64,000 nt of DNA, taken from the NCBI GenBank assembly GCA_965220485.1, contig OZ244832.1, forward strand, positions 1,178,001 through 1,242,000, given 5' to 3'. Under the pieces are notes generated by a model. That model was not told the origin of the DNA. It saw only the letters and a list, made by a program, of their open reading frames with translations, and made no database searches. The stretch's first letter is position 1; each line of letters begins with the position of its first letter. Source of the stretch: Aldehydirespirator sp965220485. Lineage in GTDB: Bacteria; Actinomycetota; Acidimicrobiia; Acidimicrobiales; Aldehydirespiratoraceae. The translations under genes were made by a program, and so were the position numbers. Below are positions 8,300 to 15,480 of this stretch, in pieces.

Positions 8300-10000
8300 T
8301 CACAGGCGAAACACCCCGTAGCCCTCGGCACCGGTGATGGCGCGATTGCCGACCACGGACAGGCACATGCCGAGCACGGCCCGGGTGTCGCGGGGGTCGA
8401 TGATGCCGTCGTCGCTGATGGCGCCGGTGGCCCGCAGCGCCAGCGAGCCCCGCTCCTGGATGGCCTCGGCCTGGTCCACGATCCGGGCGTCCTCGTCCTC
8501 GTCGAACGGCTCGCCCTTGCGGGCCGCCCGGGCCCGTCGCACCTGCGACATCACCCCGGCGATCTGCTTGGGGCCCATAACTGCGATCTTGGCCGTGGGC
8601 CACAGCCAGGTGAAGCGGTTGCCGAACGCTCTCCCCGACATGCCGTACGTTCCCGCCCCGTAGGAAGACCCGATGATCACCGTCAAGTGGGGGACCGTGG
8701 AGTTGGTCACCGCGTTGATCATCTGCGAGCCCTTCTTCACCATGCCGTCGGCCTCGTAGTCCCGCCCCACCATGTAGCCGGTGATGTTCTGGAGGAAGAC
8801 CAGCGGGATGTCGATCTGGTTGCAGAGCTGGATGAAGGTGGCGGCCTTCTGGGACGAGTCGGGGTAGAGCACGCCGTTGTTGGCCAGGATCCCCACCGGA
8901 TAGCCGCAGATCGACGCCCACCCGCACACCAGCGTGGTGCCGTAGCGGGCCTTGTACTCCTCGAAGCGGGAACCGTCCACCACCCGGGCTATCACCTCGC
9001 GCATGTCGAAGGGCTGGCGCAGGTCCCGGCTGACCAGCCCCAGCAGCTCCTCGGGATCATGGACCGGCGGATCGGCGGCCATGGTCGGGCCCGGGTGGGG
9101 CTTCTGCCGGTTGAGGTGCGAGACCACTTCGCGGCACATGCGGATGGCGTCCATCTCGTCCACCGCGAAGTAGTCGCCCAGACCGGAGACCTCGGCGTGG
9201 AGGCGGGCGCCGCCCAGGGTCTCGTCGTCGGACTCCTCGCCGGTGGCCATCTTCACCAGCGGCGGCCCGGCCAGGAAGATCTTGGACTGGTCGGCCACCA
9301 CGATGTTGTAGTCGGACAGGCCCGGCTGGTAGGCGCCTCCCGCAGTGGAGGACCCGAACACCACGCACACCGTGGGTATGCGCATCTTGGACAGCTCGAT
9401 CATCTCGTAGAAGAACCGGCCCGACTCCGCGAAGTGAGTGGTCTGGACCCGGCTGCTGCCCCCGCCGGTGAACTCCGAGCCGCCGCCGTCGCTGCCTCCG
9501 AGGCGCAGATCCGCGCCGGCCGACTCGACGAAGCTGACATACGGAATGTGGTTGTCCCGGGCGATCTCCAGGGCCCGCATCCACTTCTTGCTGGCGTACG
9601 GAGTGAGGGCGCCGGCCAGGACGCTGGGGTCGTTGCCCATGATCACGCACTCGGTGCCGCCGATCACGCCGACGCCCACCACCATCCCGCCGCCCATGGT
9701 GTAGTCGGAGTGGTAGGCGGCCAGCGCGCTGATCTCCAGGAACGGGCTGTTGGGGTCGATCACGTTGGCGATCCGCTCCCGGATGGGCAGCTTGCCCCGC
9801 GACCGGAGTCGCTCCATGGCGGCCGGCCCGCCACCGGCCTCGGCCTCGTCGAGCAACTCCTCGATCTCCGCGAGTTGCTCCAGCATGTCGTCGCGGTTCT
9901 GACCGAACGCCTCACTGCGGGCATCCACCGCGGTCGGCAGCGCGGGCGCCAGCAACTGGGGGAGTGCGGACTCGTGGCCCCGGGGAGTCACGCACAGCAC
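8300..10000 (-). CDS. Acyl-CoA carboxylase beta subunit (carboxyltransferase)
   Basis: A 566-residue carboxyltransferase of the methylcrotonyl/geranyl/propionyl-CoA carboxylase beta family. Typical segments are ERLRSRGKLPIRERI near the N-terminus, VFGSSTAGGAYQPGLSDY around residue 215, and the second crotonase-like half with ILANNGVLYPDSSQKAATFI and GSSYGAGTYGMSGRAF, which carry the two oxyanion holes. It transfers CO2 from carboxybiotin to the acyl-CoA. GTG 10000 is favoured by GGGAG five bases upstream. It is the first gene of the minus-strand cluster. Substrate specificity cannot be read from the sequence alone. Confidence 0.9.
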   Translation of the reverse strand: MLCVTPRGHESALPQLLAPALPTAVDARSEAFGQNRDDMLEQLAEIEELLDEAEAGGGPAAMERLRSRGKLPIRERIANVIDPNSPFLEISALAAYHSDYTMGGGMVVGVGVIGGTECVIMGNDPSVLAGALTPYASKKWMRALEIARDNHIPYVSFVESAGADLRLGGSDGGGSEFTGGGSSRVQTTHFAESGRFFYEMIELSKMRIPTVCVVFGSSTAGGAYQPGLSDYNIVVADQSKIFLAGPPLVKMATGEESDDETLGGARLHAEVSGLGDYFAVDEMDAIRMCREVVSHLNRQKPHPGPTMAADPPVHDPEELLGLVSRDLRQPFDMREVIARVVDGSRFEEYKARYGTTLVCGWASICGYPVGILANNGVLYPDSSQKAATFIQLCNQIDIPLVFLQNITGYMVGRDYEADGMVKKGSQMINAVTNSTVPHLTVIIGSSYGAGTYGMSGRAFGNRFTWLWPTAKIAVMGPKQIAGVMSQVRRARAARKGEPFDEDEDARIVDQAEAIQERGSLALRATGAISDDGIIDPRDTRAVLGMCLSVVGNRAITGAEGYGVFRL

Positions 10001-10111
10001 GCTAGCTCCCGGTCGGCGCCGCCCCGATCACGCGTCCGCGGGTAGCCCTGACCCTGGCCCGAGCCCGACGTGCTGGCGAATCCGACACTCAGCACGGTGT
10101 AGCCTGCGGGC

Positions 10112-11101
10112 ATGGGAGTCGCGGTGCCGTTTCCCAAGACGCAGCCTGCCGGCTACGAGTGGTTCGACGACGAGCCGGCGTTCGACCCGGCCCGTCACCT
10201 CCAACTCGGGGAGCCCGACGACGTCGTCATGCTCGCCGACCTCGGCTACGACCACACCGAGATCTCCACCAAGGCCACCCCGGTGGCGGCCTCATCGCCG
10301 TTCCGGATCTTGAGCGACGAGGGCGCGGCCGTCATGCTTACCGTCGCGCGGCGGCTCCGAGCCTTCGCCCGCGCCGCGGGTAACCGCATCGAACGAATGA
10401 CCCGCGGCGGCTGCTACCGATCGCGGTGGCTGCGCGACCTGTGCATCAGTCCGGAAGTCAGCGACCATCTGGAGCGCATCTACGGGACCGCCATCGCGCC
10501 CCATCCGATGCCGGTGCACCTGGGCCACTTCAACTACGAGCCGTCGAGCATCGAAGCGGCCATCGACAAATGGCACCATGACACGCTCCCGCTCGACTAC
10601 GTCATGGCGGTGACGAATCCGGCGCTCGTGCCGGGCGGGCGGTTCGAATACTTCTTGGGCACGAAGTACGAGGCTGCCGACCTCGCGGCCCAGGATCGCA
10701 CCCCGCCCCCGGAGCGCACCGCCGCGCCAGAATTCGGCGGTCCGGGCTACGCCATCGCGCTGCACGGCGACATGGTGGTTCACCGGGCTGCTCCTCTGAC
10801 CGCGCTGACCGAGCGGATCTCAATGGTCAACGGCTACGTGGCCCTGGACACCTCGATCGACGAGCAGAGCCGCACGGCCGACCTGATCATCGTCGACGAC
10901 CACGAGACCCTGTGGACCGAATGGGCCAAGACGGCTGCCTGGCGGTCCAAGGGGCGGCTCTCCAGCGTGATCGACGGGCTCGAGTTCACTCGCGACCGCG
11001 ACGCCGTGATCGCCGAACTCGAATCGGCGGTGAGCGACGTTCAGCGAGCCATAGACGAGATGCGGGCCGGCGAGAGGATGACCGAGCACTACGGCGGCTG
11101 A
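10112..11101 (+). CDS. Putative Fe(II)/2-oxoglutarate-dependent oxygenase-like protein
   Basis: A 329-residue protein not matched to a named family. It shows a possible iron site: an H-x-D pair in KWHHDTLPLDY near residue 153 and a distal histidine in GDMVVHRAAPLT, followed by an arginine (ERISMVNGYVA). This spacing is seen in phytanoyl-CoA-type double-stranded beta-helix oxygenases. It stands alone, divergent from the carboxylase cluster, with its ATG 112 bp from the cluster's first start. No substrate can be assigned, and the fold is an inference from motif spacing. Confidence 0.55.
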   Translation: MGVAVPFPKTQPAGYEWFDDEPAFDPARHLQLGEPDDVVMLADLGYDHTEISTKATPVAASSPFRILSDEGAAVMLTVARRLRAFARAAGNRIERMTRGGCYRSRWLRDLCISPEVSDHLERIYGTAIAPHPMPVHLGHFNYEPSSIEAAIDKWHHDTLPLDYVMAVTNPALVPGGRFEYFLGTKYEAADLAAQDRTPPPERTAAPEFGGPGYAIALHGDMVVHRAAPLTALTERISMVNGYVALDTSIDEQSRTADLIIVDDHETLWTEWAKTAAWRSKGRLSSVIDGLEFTRDRDAVIAELESAVSDVQRAIDEMRAGERMTEHYGG

Positions 11102-11169
11102 GGGCCCGATGCTGATCCTGCCAGCGCTCCTGGGTGGGGCGGAGCCGGGTGCGTGCCATGATTGGCGCC

Positions 11170-11868
11170 ATGACTCATACCGTCGCCACGAGCGCCGTGG
11201 ACTTTCATTTCGACGTGTTGTGCCCTTGGGCGTACCAGACCTCGAAGTGGATCCGCGATGTGCGCCGCCAGAACGGCCTCAGCATCGACTGGCGCTTCTT
11301 CAGCCTGGAGGAGATCAACCGCTTCGAGGGCAAGAAGCACCCGTGGGAGCGCCCCTGGTCCTACGGCTGGTCGCTGATGCGCATCGGCGCGGTGCTGCGC
11401 CGCCAGAGCATGGACCACCTCGACGCCTGGTACGAGCGGTCGGGCCGGGCCCTGCACGAGGAGGGCCTGAGGGTGCACGAGCCCGATGTGGCCCGGGCGC
11501 TGCTGGGCGAGATCGGCCTGGACCCCGCCACGGTCGACGAGGCCCTCGACGACGAGAGCACCCACGACGAGGTGCGCTCCGAGCACGACCGGGTGGTGGC
11601 CGCAGGCGGCTTCGGCGTGCCCACGCTGTTCTTCGGCGACCAGGCCCTGTTCGGGCCGGTGCTGATCGACCCTCCCACCGGAGAGACGGCCATGCGCCTG
11701 TGGGACGCCGTCACCTCATGGCTCCAGTTCCCCCACCTCTATGAGATCCAGCGGCCCAAGTCCCGCGCCGACGAGCTGAGCATCGCAGACACCTTCCGCC
11801 CCTACATCGAGGCCCGCGACTGGGTGAGCATCAACCGCGGCAAGGTCATCAAGTTCGACCGCGACTAG
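11170..11868 (+). CDS. DsbA-family / HCCA-isomerase-like thioredoxin-fold protein
   Basis: A 232-residue thioredoxin-fold protein. Near the N-terminus FHFDVLCPWAYQTSKWI matches the FrnE/HCCA isomerase group, but the site is C-P-W-A rather than C-x-x-C, so a disulfide oxidoreductase role is unlikely and a glutathione- or mycothiol-linked isomerase role is possible. The cis-proline loop is GFGVPTLFFGDQALFG near residue 150. ATG 11170 is used. Two earlier in-frame ATGs exist (11134, 11158), and the 12-bp stretch around 11158-11172 is conserved in the decayed copy at 13078, so the start could be ATG 11158. Confidence 0.75.
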   Translation: MTHTVATSAVDFHFDVLCPWAYQTSKWIRDVRRQNGLSIDWRFFSLEEINRFEGKKHPWERPWSYGWSLMRIGAVLRRQSMDHLDAWYERSGRALHEEGLRVHEPDVARALLGEIGLDPATVDEALDDESTHDEVRSEHDRVVAAGGFGVPTLFFGDQALFGPVLIDPPTGETAMRLWDAVTSWLQFPHLYEIQRPKSRADELSIADTFRPYIEARDWVSINRGKVIKFDRD

Positions 11869-11886
11869 AGGGGCCGCCCTGCGATC

Positions 11887-12855
11887 TCAGCCGATCGCCT
11901 GCGTTGCGATCTCGCCCAGCAGCGACACCCGGCCCGGGATGTGCCCGTTGGGCATGAGGCTGATCACCAGCCCGTCGACCCCGATCCTCATGAATGCCTC
12001 CAGCCTCTCGCCGACGGTGTCGGGGTCGCCGTGGACTATGAAGGTCCTGACCATCTCAACCACCTCGTCCGGCCAGCCCTTGACGCCCGCGAGCGCCCGC
12101 AGGTCGGCGTCGGCCTGCTCCATGGTGGGAGCGATGGAGGCCGCCACCAGCAGCGTGACTGTGATCTCGGACCGGTCCCGGCCGAGCCGCTGGCAGTGCT
12201 CGTCGAGGGCCTCAAGCTTGCGGGGGATCTCCTCGGGTGTGCGCAGTCCGACCAGGTTGGACTCGTCGGCGTACTGGGCGACCATTCTCAGTGTCTTCCT
12301 CTCGCCGTTGCCGCCGATCATGATCGGGATCCTGGACACGGGCTGGGGCGAGTTGACCAGATCGCGCACCTGGTAGCGCTCGCCGTCGAAGGTGACCGTC
12401 TCGCCGCGCAGCAGCGGGATGATGATCCGCAGCGCCTCCTCCAACCGTTCGAAACGGTCGCTGAACGTGCCGAACTCGAAGCCCATCGCCTGGTGTTCCG
12501 CCTCGAACCAGCCGGCCCCGATTCCCAGTGTCGCCCTTCCATCGGACACGAGGTCAAGGGCGGTGATCTCCTTGGCCAGCAGCGCCGGGTTCCTGTACGT
12601 GTTGCCGGTCACCATTGCCGACAGCCGCACCTCGGTGGTGTGCTGGGCCAGCGCCGACAGCAGGGTGTAGCACTCGATCATCGGCTCGTCGTGGGCTCCG
12701 ATGAGCGGCAGCTGGTAGAAGTGGTCCATCACTGTGAGGAGATCGAAACCCGAGGCGTCGGCCTCCTGAGCCTGCGCCACGACAAGGCCGAACAACTCGG
12801 CCGGCGTGCTGCCGGGGTAGGTGAAGTTCGGGATCTGATAGCCGAGTCGGCTCAT
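11887..12855 (-). CDS. LLM class (F420-dependent type) oxidoreductase
   Basis: A 322-residue luciferase-like TIM-barrel enzyme. Characteristic segments are LGYQIPNFTYPG at the N-terminus, DLLTVMDHFYQLP around residue 45, GRATLGIGAGWFEAEHQAMGFEF around residue 110 and IPIMIGGNGERKTLRMVAQYAD around residue 180. This subfamily (TIGR03560-like) usually uses coenzyme F420 for hydride transfer; the substrate is unknown. ATG 12855 is chosen over the upstream in-frame start because AAGGAG lies seven bases before it. It ends 18 bp from the DsbA-like gene, which it faces. Confidence 0.85.
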   Translation of the reverse strand: MSRLGYQIPNFTYPGSTPAELFGLVVAQAQEADASGFDLLTVMDHFYQLPLIGAHDEPMIECYTLLSALAQHTTEVRLSAMVTGNTYRNPALLAKEITALDLVSDGRATLGIGAGWFEAEHQAMGFEFGTFSDRFERLEEALRIIIPLLRGETVTFDGERYQVRDLVNSPQPVSRIPIMIGGNGERKTLRMVAQYADESNLVGLRTPEEIPRKLEALDEHCQRLGRDRSEITVTLLVAASIAPTMEQADADLRALAGVKGWPDEVVEMVRTFIVHGDPDTVGERLEAFMRIGVDGLVISLMPNGHIPGRVSLLGEIATQAIG

Positions 12856-12927
12856 GGCGCAGCTCCTTGTGTCGAAGGGCGGCACCCTACAAGCCCCGGG
12901 GCCTCACTCTGGCAGGGGCTCGGTGTG

Positions 12928-13005
12928 CGCCTCCCGAGCCAGCACGGCCGGAGCCAGCAGGTCGTCGGCGCCGCGGGTCATCGACACCATGTAGCTCTGT
13001 ACCAG
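12928..13005 (-). pseudogene. Fragment of a PEP carboxylase gene
   Basis: On the minus strand this stretch encodes QSYMVSMTRGADDLLAPAV and a few more residues. The equivalent segment of the intact PEP carboxylase gene at 15481-18249 reads HSYIVSMTRGVDDVLAPAV. Similarity fades on both sides, with a stop at 12904-12906 and no start codon. It is therefore an isolated internal fragment of about 80 bp, a remnant of a duplicated ppc copy. Confidence 0.75.
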
Positions 13006-13077
13006 ACCATGCGGATTCTTAGATGAGGTTGCATCGCAATACATGGCTGCGGGTGGGGGCGGGGGCAGGCCCGTGCC

Positions 13078-13305
13078 ATGATTGGCGCCATGACTGACAC
13101 GGTTGACACCAGCGGGGTGGACTTCCACTTCGACGTGCTGTGCCCGTGGGCCTACCAGACTTCGAAGTGGATCCGGGACGTCCGCAGCCAGAACGGGCTG
13201 GAGATCCGGCGATTCTTCAGCCTGGAGGAGATCAACCGCTTCGAGGGCAAGAAGCACCCGTGGGAGCGCTCCTGGTCCCACCACTGGTCGTTCGACCGCT
13301 CCTAG
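13078..13305 (+). pseudogene. Truncated duplicate of the DsbA-family gene
   Basis: The frame encodes 75 residues that copy the start of the intact gene at 11170-11868, including DFHFDVLCPWAYQTSKWIRD and FFSLEEINRFEGKKHPWER, and also repeat its upstream bases. A short in-frame loss before RFFSLEE removes two residues, and the copy ends at TAG 13303-13305 after HHWSFDRS. Only the first third of the parent survives. The monooxygenase start codon follows 10 bp later, so the breakpoint lies between them. Confidence 0.8.
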
Positions 13306-13315
13306 GCACTTGGCC

Positions 13316-15223
13316 ATGGACTGCGAACGCGCCGAGCAGCTGATACCGGCGGCAGACCTTCCCAGCCTGCTGGCGGCCCTGGCCAACGCCACCGGCGACA
13401 TCGGCTTTGCTCCCCGCGAGCTGTGGCTGGATCCAGACCTCGCTCTGCAGCCCGACGGGGGATGGAACGACACACAGCTGGAGCAGGCCCGTGCGCTGGC
13501 CGTCTCCGGCCTTCAGCGCCTGACTGCCTCGAACGCCGGGGACGATAGCGGCCGCGACGACACGCTTGTGGTGCCCCTCATCGACTGGCTGACCGGCACC
13601 GAACTCGACGACGACTACCGGGCCATGCTCGCCGAGGAGCTCGCGGTTACCGGCGATCTGCGGGTGCCGGAGCCGGTCGATGACGGCACTTGGCCACCCG
13701 ATGGCACCGTCGATCATCCGGTGGCGGTCATCGGCGCGGGCATGTCCGGCATCCTGGCCGCCCACCGGCTACAGCAGGCCGGAGTGGACTGCGTGGTGCT
13801 CGAGAAGAACCACGATGTGGGCGGCACCTGGCTGGAGAACACCTATCCGGGTTGCCGGGTGGACGTGTTCAACCATGTGTACTCCTACGCCGGCGAGCAG
13901 CGCCCCGACTGGCCCGAATACCACTCCAGCCAGCCGGTCCTGCTCGACTACTTCCGCGACTGCGCCCGCCGCTGGGATATCGGAGACCGGATCCGCTTCG
14001 ACACCACCGTCGACGCGATGGCCTGGGACGAGCAGACCCGGCGCTGGACTCTGCGGCTGCACGCGGAGGCCGGCAACCGCGCCGAGACAACCACGGTCGG
14101 TGCGGTGGTCTCCGCCGTCGGCCAGCTGAACCGGCCGTCGATGCCCCGCATCGAGGGGGTGGACGACTTCGCGGGGGAGAGGTTCCACAGCTCCACGTGG
14201 CGCCATGACATCGACTGGGACGGCCTGCGGGTGGCTGTCATCGGCACCGGGGCCAGCGCGTTGCAGTTCATCCCGCACCTCGCCGAAAAGGTCGCCCACC
14301 TCACCGTGTTCCAGCGCACGCCGCCGTGGTTGATCCCCCGCCCCGTCTATCACGAGCCACTGGCCGAGGGCCTGCTGAAGCTCTTTGAGATCGTGCCCGG
14401 CTACGCCCACTGGTTCCGACTGCGGCTGTTCTGGTGCACCCACGAGGGCACCGTCGGTGCGCTGCGACGCGACCCAGCCTGGACCGGCCCACTCGATCGG
14501 GCCGTGAGCCCCCGCAACGACGAAGCCCGACGCTTGCTGACCCTGTACCTGGAGTCGCAGTTCGGCGACCGTCCCGACCTGCTGGCCAAGGTGGTGCCCC
14601 GGTATCCGGTGGGATCCAAGAGGGTCGTGCTCGACAACGGCATCTGGGCCCGCACGCTCAAGCGGCCCAACGTCGAGTTGGTCAGCGACGGGATCGCCCG
14701 CATAGAGCCGGGCGGTGTGCGCGGGTTGGACGACCGGCTGCATTCCGCCGATGTGATCGTGTACGGAACCGGGTTCCGGGCCTCGGAGTTCTTGATGCCG
14801 ATGCGGGTGACCGGGCGGGGAGGCGCCGACCTTCACGAGGAATGGAGCGGCGACGCTCGGGCCTACAACGGGGTGTGCGTGCCCGGCTTCCCCAACCTGT
14901 TCTGTCTCTACGGTCCGAACACCAACATCGTCGTCAACGGCAGCATCATCTACTTCGCCGAGTGCGCTACCCACTACGTGGTGGAGTGCCTGCGCCTGCT
15001 GGCTCGCCGCGGCGCGGCGGCCATGGACTGCCGGCCCGATGCCTACGACCGTTACTCCGCGCGGATGGACGAGCACAACTCGCAGATGGCATGGGGCATT
15101 TCGCCGGTCAACAGCTGGTACAAGAGTCCCAGTGGCCGAATCGCACAGAACTGGCCCCTGCCGCTGATCGACTACTGGCGCCAGACCCGAGGCCCCGAGC
15201 CCGCCGACTTCGAGCTGCTGTAG
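13316..15223 (+). CDS. Baeyer-Villiger-type flavin monooxygenase (HAPMO-like)
   Basis: A 635-residue FAD/NADPH monooxygenase predicted to insert oxygen next to a ketone. The FAD motif VAVIGAGMSGILAAHRL starts near residue 139. The type I Baeyer-Villiger fingerprint FxGxxxHxxxW is present as FAGERFHSSTW, with Arg where Pro or Asp is usual. The NADPH motif VAVIGTGASALQF follows. The roughly 130-residue N-terminal extension and the total length match 4-hydroxyacetophenone monooxygenases. The ORF is open further upstream through the decayed DsbA copy, but ATG 13316 is the first codon after that gene's stop. Its substrate is not known. Confidence 0.85.
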   Translation: MDCERAEQLIPAADLPSLLAALANATGDIGFAPRELWLDPDLALQPDGGWNDTQLEQARALAVSGLQRLTASNAGDDSGRDDTLVVPLIDWLTGTELDDDYRAMLAEELAVTGDLRVPEPVDDGTWPPDGTVDHPVAVIGAGMSGILAAHRLQQAGVDCVVLEKNHDVGGTWLENTYPGCRVDVFNHVYSYAGEQRPDWPEYHSSQPVLLDYFRDCARRWDIGDRIRFDTTVDAMAWDEQTRRWTLRLHAEAGNRAETTTVGAVVSAVGQLNRPSMPRIEGVDDFAGERFHSSTWRHDIDWDGLRVAVIGTGASALQFIPHLAEKVAHLTVFQRTPPWLIPRPVYHEPLAEGLLKLFEIVPGYAHWFRLRLFWCTHEGTVGALRRDPAWTGPLDRAVSPRNDEARRLLTLYLESQFGDRPDLLAKVVPRYPVGSKRVVLDNGIWARTLKRPNVELVSDGIARIEPGGVRGLDDRLHSADVIVYGTGFRASEFLMPMRVTGRGGADLHEEWSGDARAYNGVCVPGFPNLFCLYGPNTNIVVNGSIIYFAECATHYVVECLRLLARRGAAAMDCRPDAYDRYSARMDEHNSQMAWGISPVNSWYKSPSGRIAQNWPLPLIDYWRQTRGPEPADFELL

Positions 15224-15272
15224 CCCCAGAGGCCGAGCGAATGGGCGCGAGTACCTAGGCGACGTGACAGGC

Positions 15273-15312
15273 GCCGAGCGAGGCCGTGGCCTGAGAGGCC
15301 CGTGAGTAGCCC
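15273..15312 (+). repeat. Degenerate copy of the dispersed repeat
   Basis: The block GCCGAGCGAGGCCGTGGCC continues into a diverged AGAGGCCCGTGAGTAGC. It keeps the first half of the dispersed repeat and loses the GAACAAGAGCGGG end. It lies between the convergent monooxygenase and ppc genes. Confidence 0.55.
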
Positions 15313-15385
15313 TATGTCAAGCTCGCCTCAAATCTGCACGGGTATTGCTCCTATATGACGGGTTTCTCTACATATTTCGGTAAAG

Positions 15386-15427
15386 CGTGGCCCGAGCGGC
15401 CCGTGAGCGCAGCGAACAACAGCGGGA
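15386..15427 (+). repeat. Dispersed repeat copy
   Basis: A near-complete core copy (CGTGGCCCGAGCGGCCCGTG followed by the GCGCAGCGAAC and AGCGGGA parts, with one substitution in the usual AACAAGAGC). It sits in the 257-bp gap between the 3' ends of the monooxygenase and ppc genes. The rest of that gap (15313-15385) is AT-rich and has no feature I can name. Confidence 0.85.
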
Positions 15428-15480
15428 ATCACAACGCCGCACCGCGAGGCGCTCGCCACCGTCTTGCGCTTGTTCCTGGG

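Noticed and set aside
13103..13315. Longer N-terminus for the Baeyer-Villiger monooxygenase
   Set aside because: This stretch is the other frame of the decayed DsbA-like copy; the protein matches its family only from 13316.
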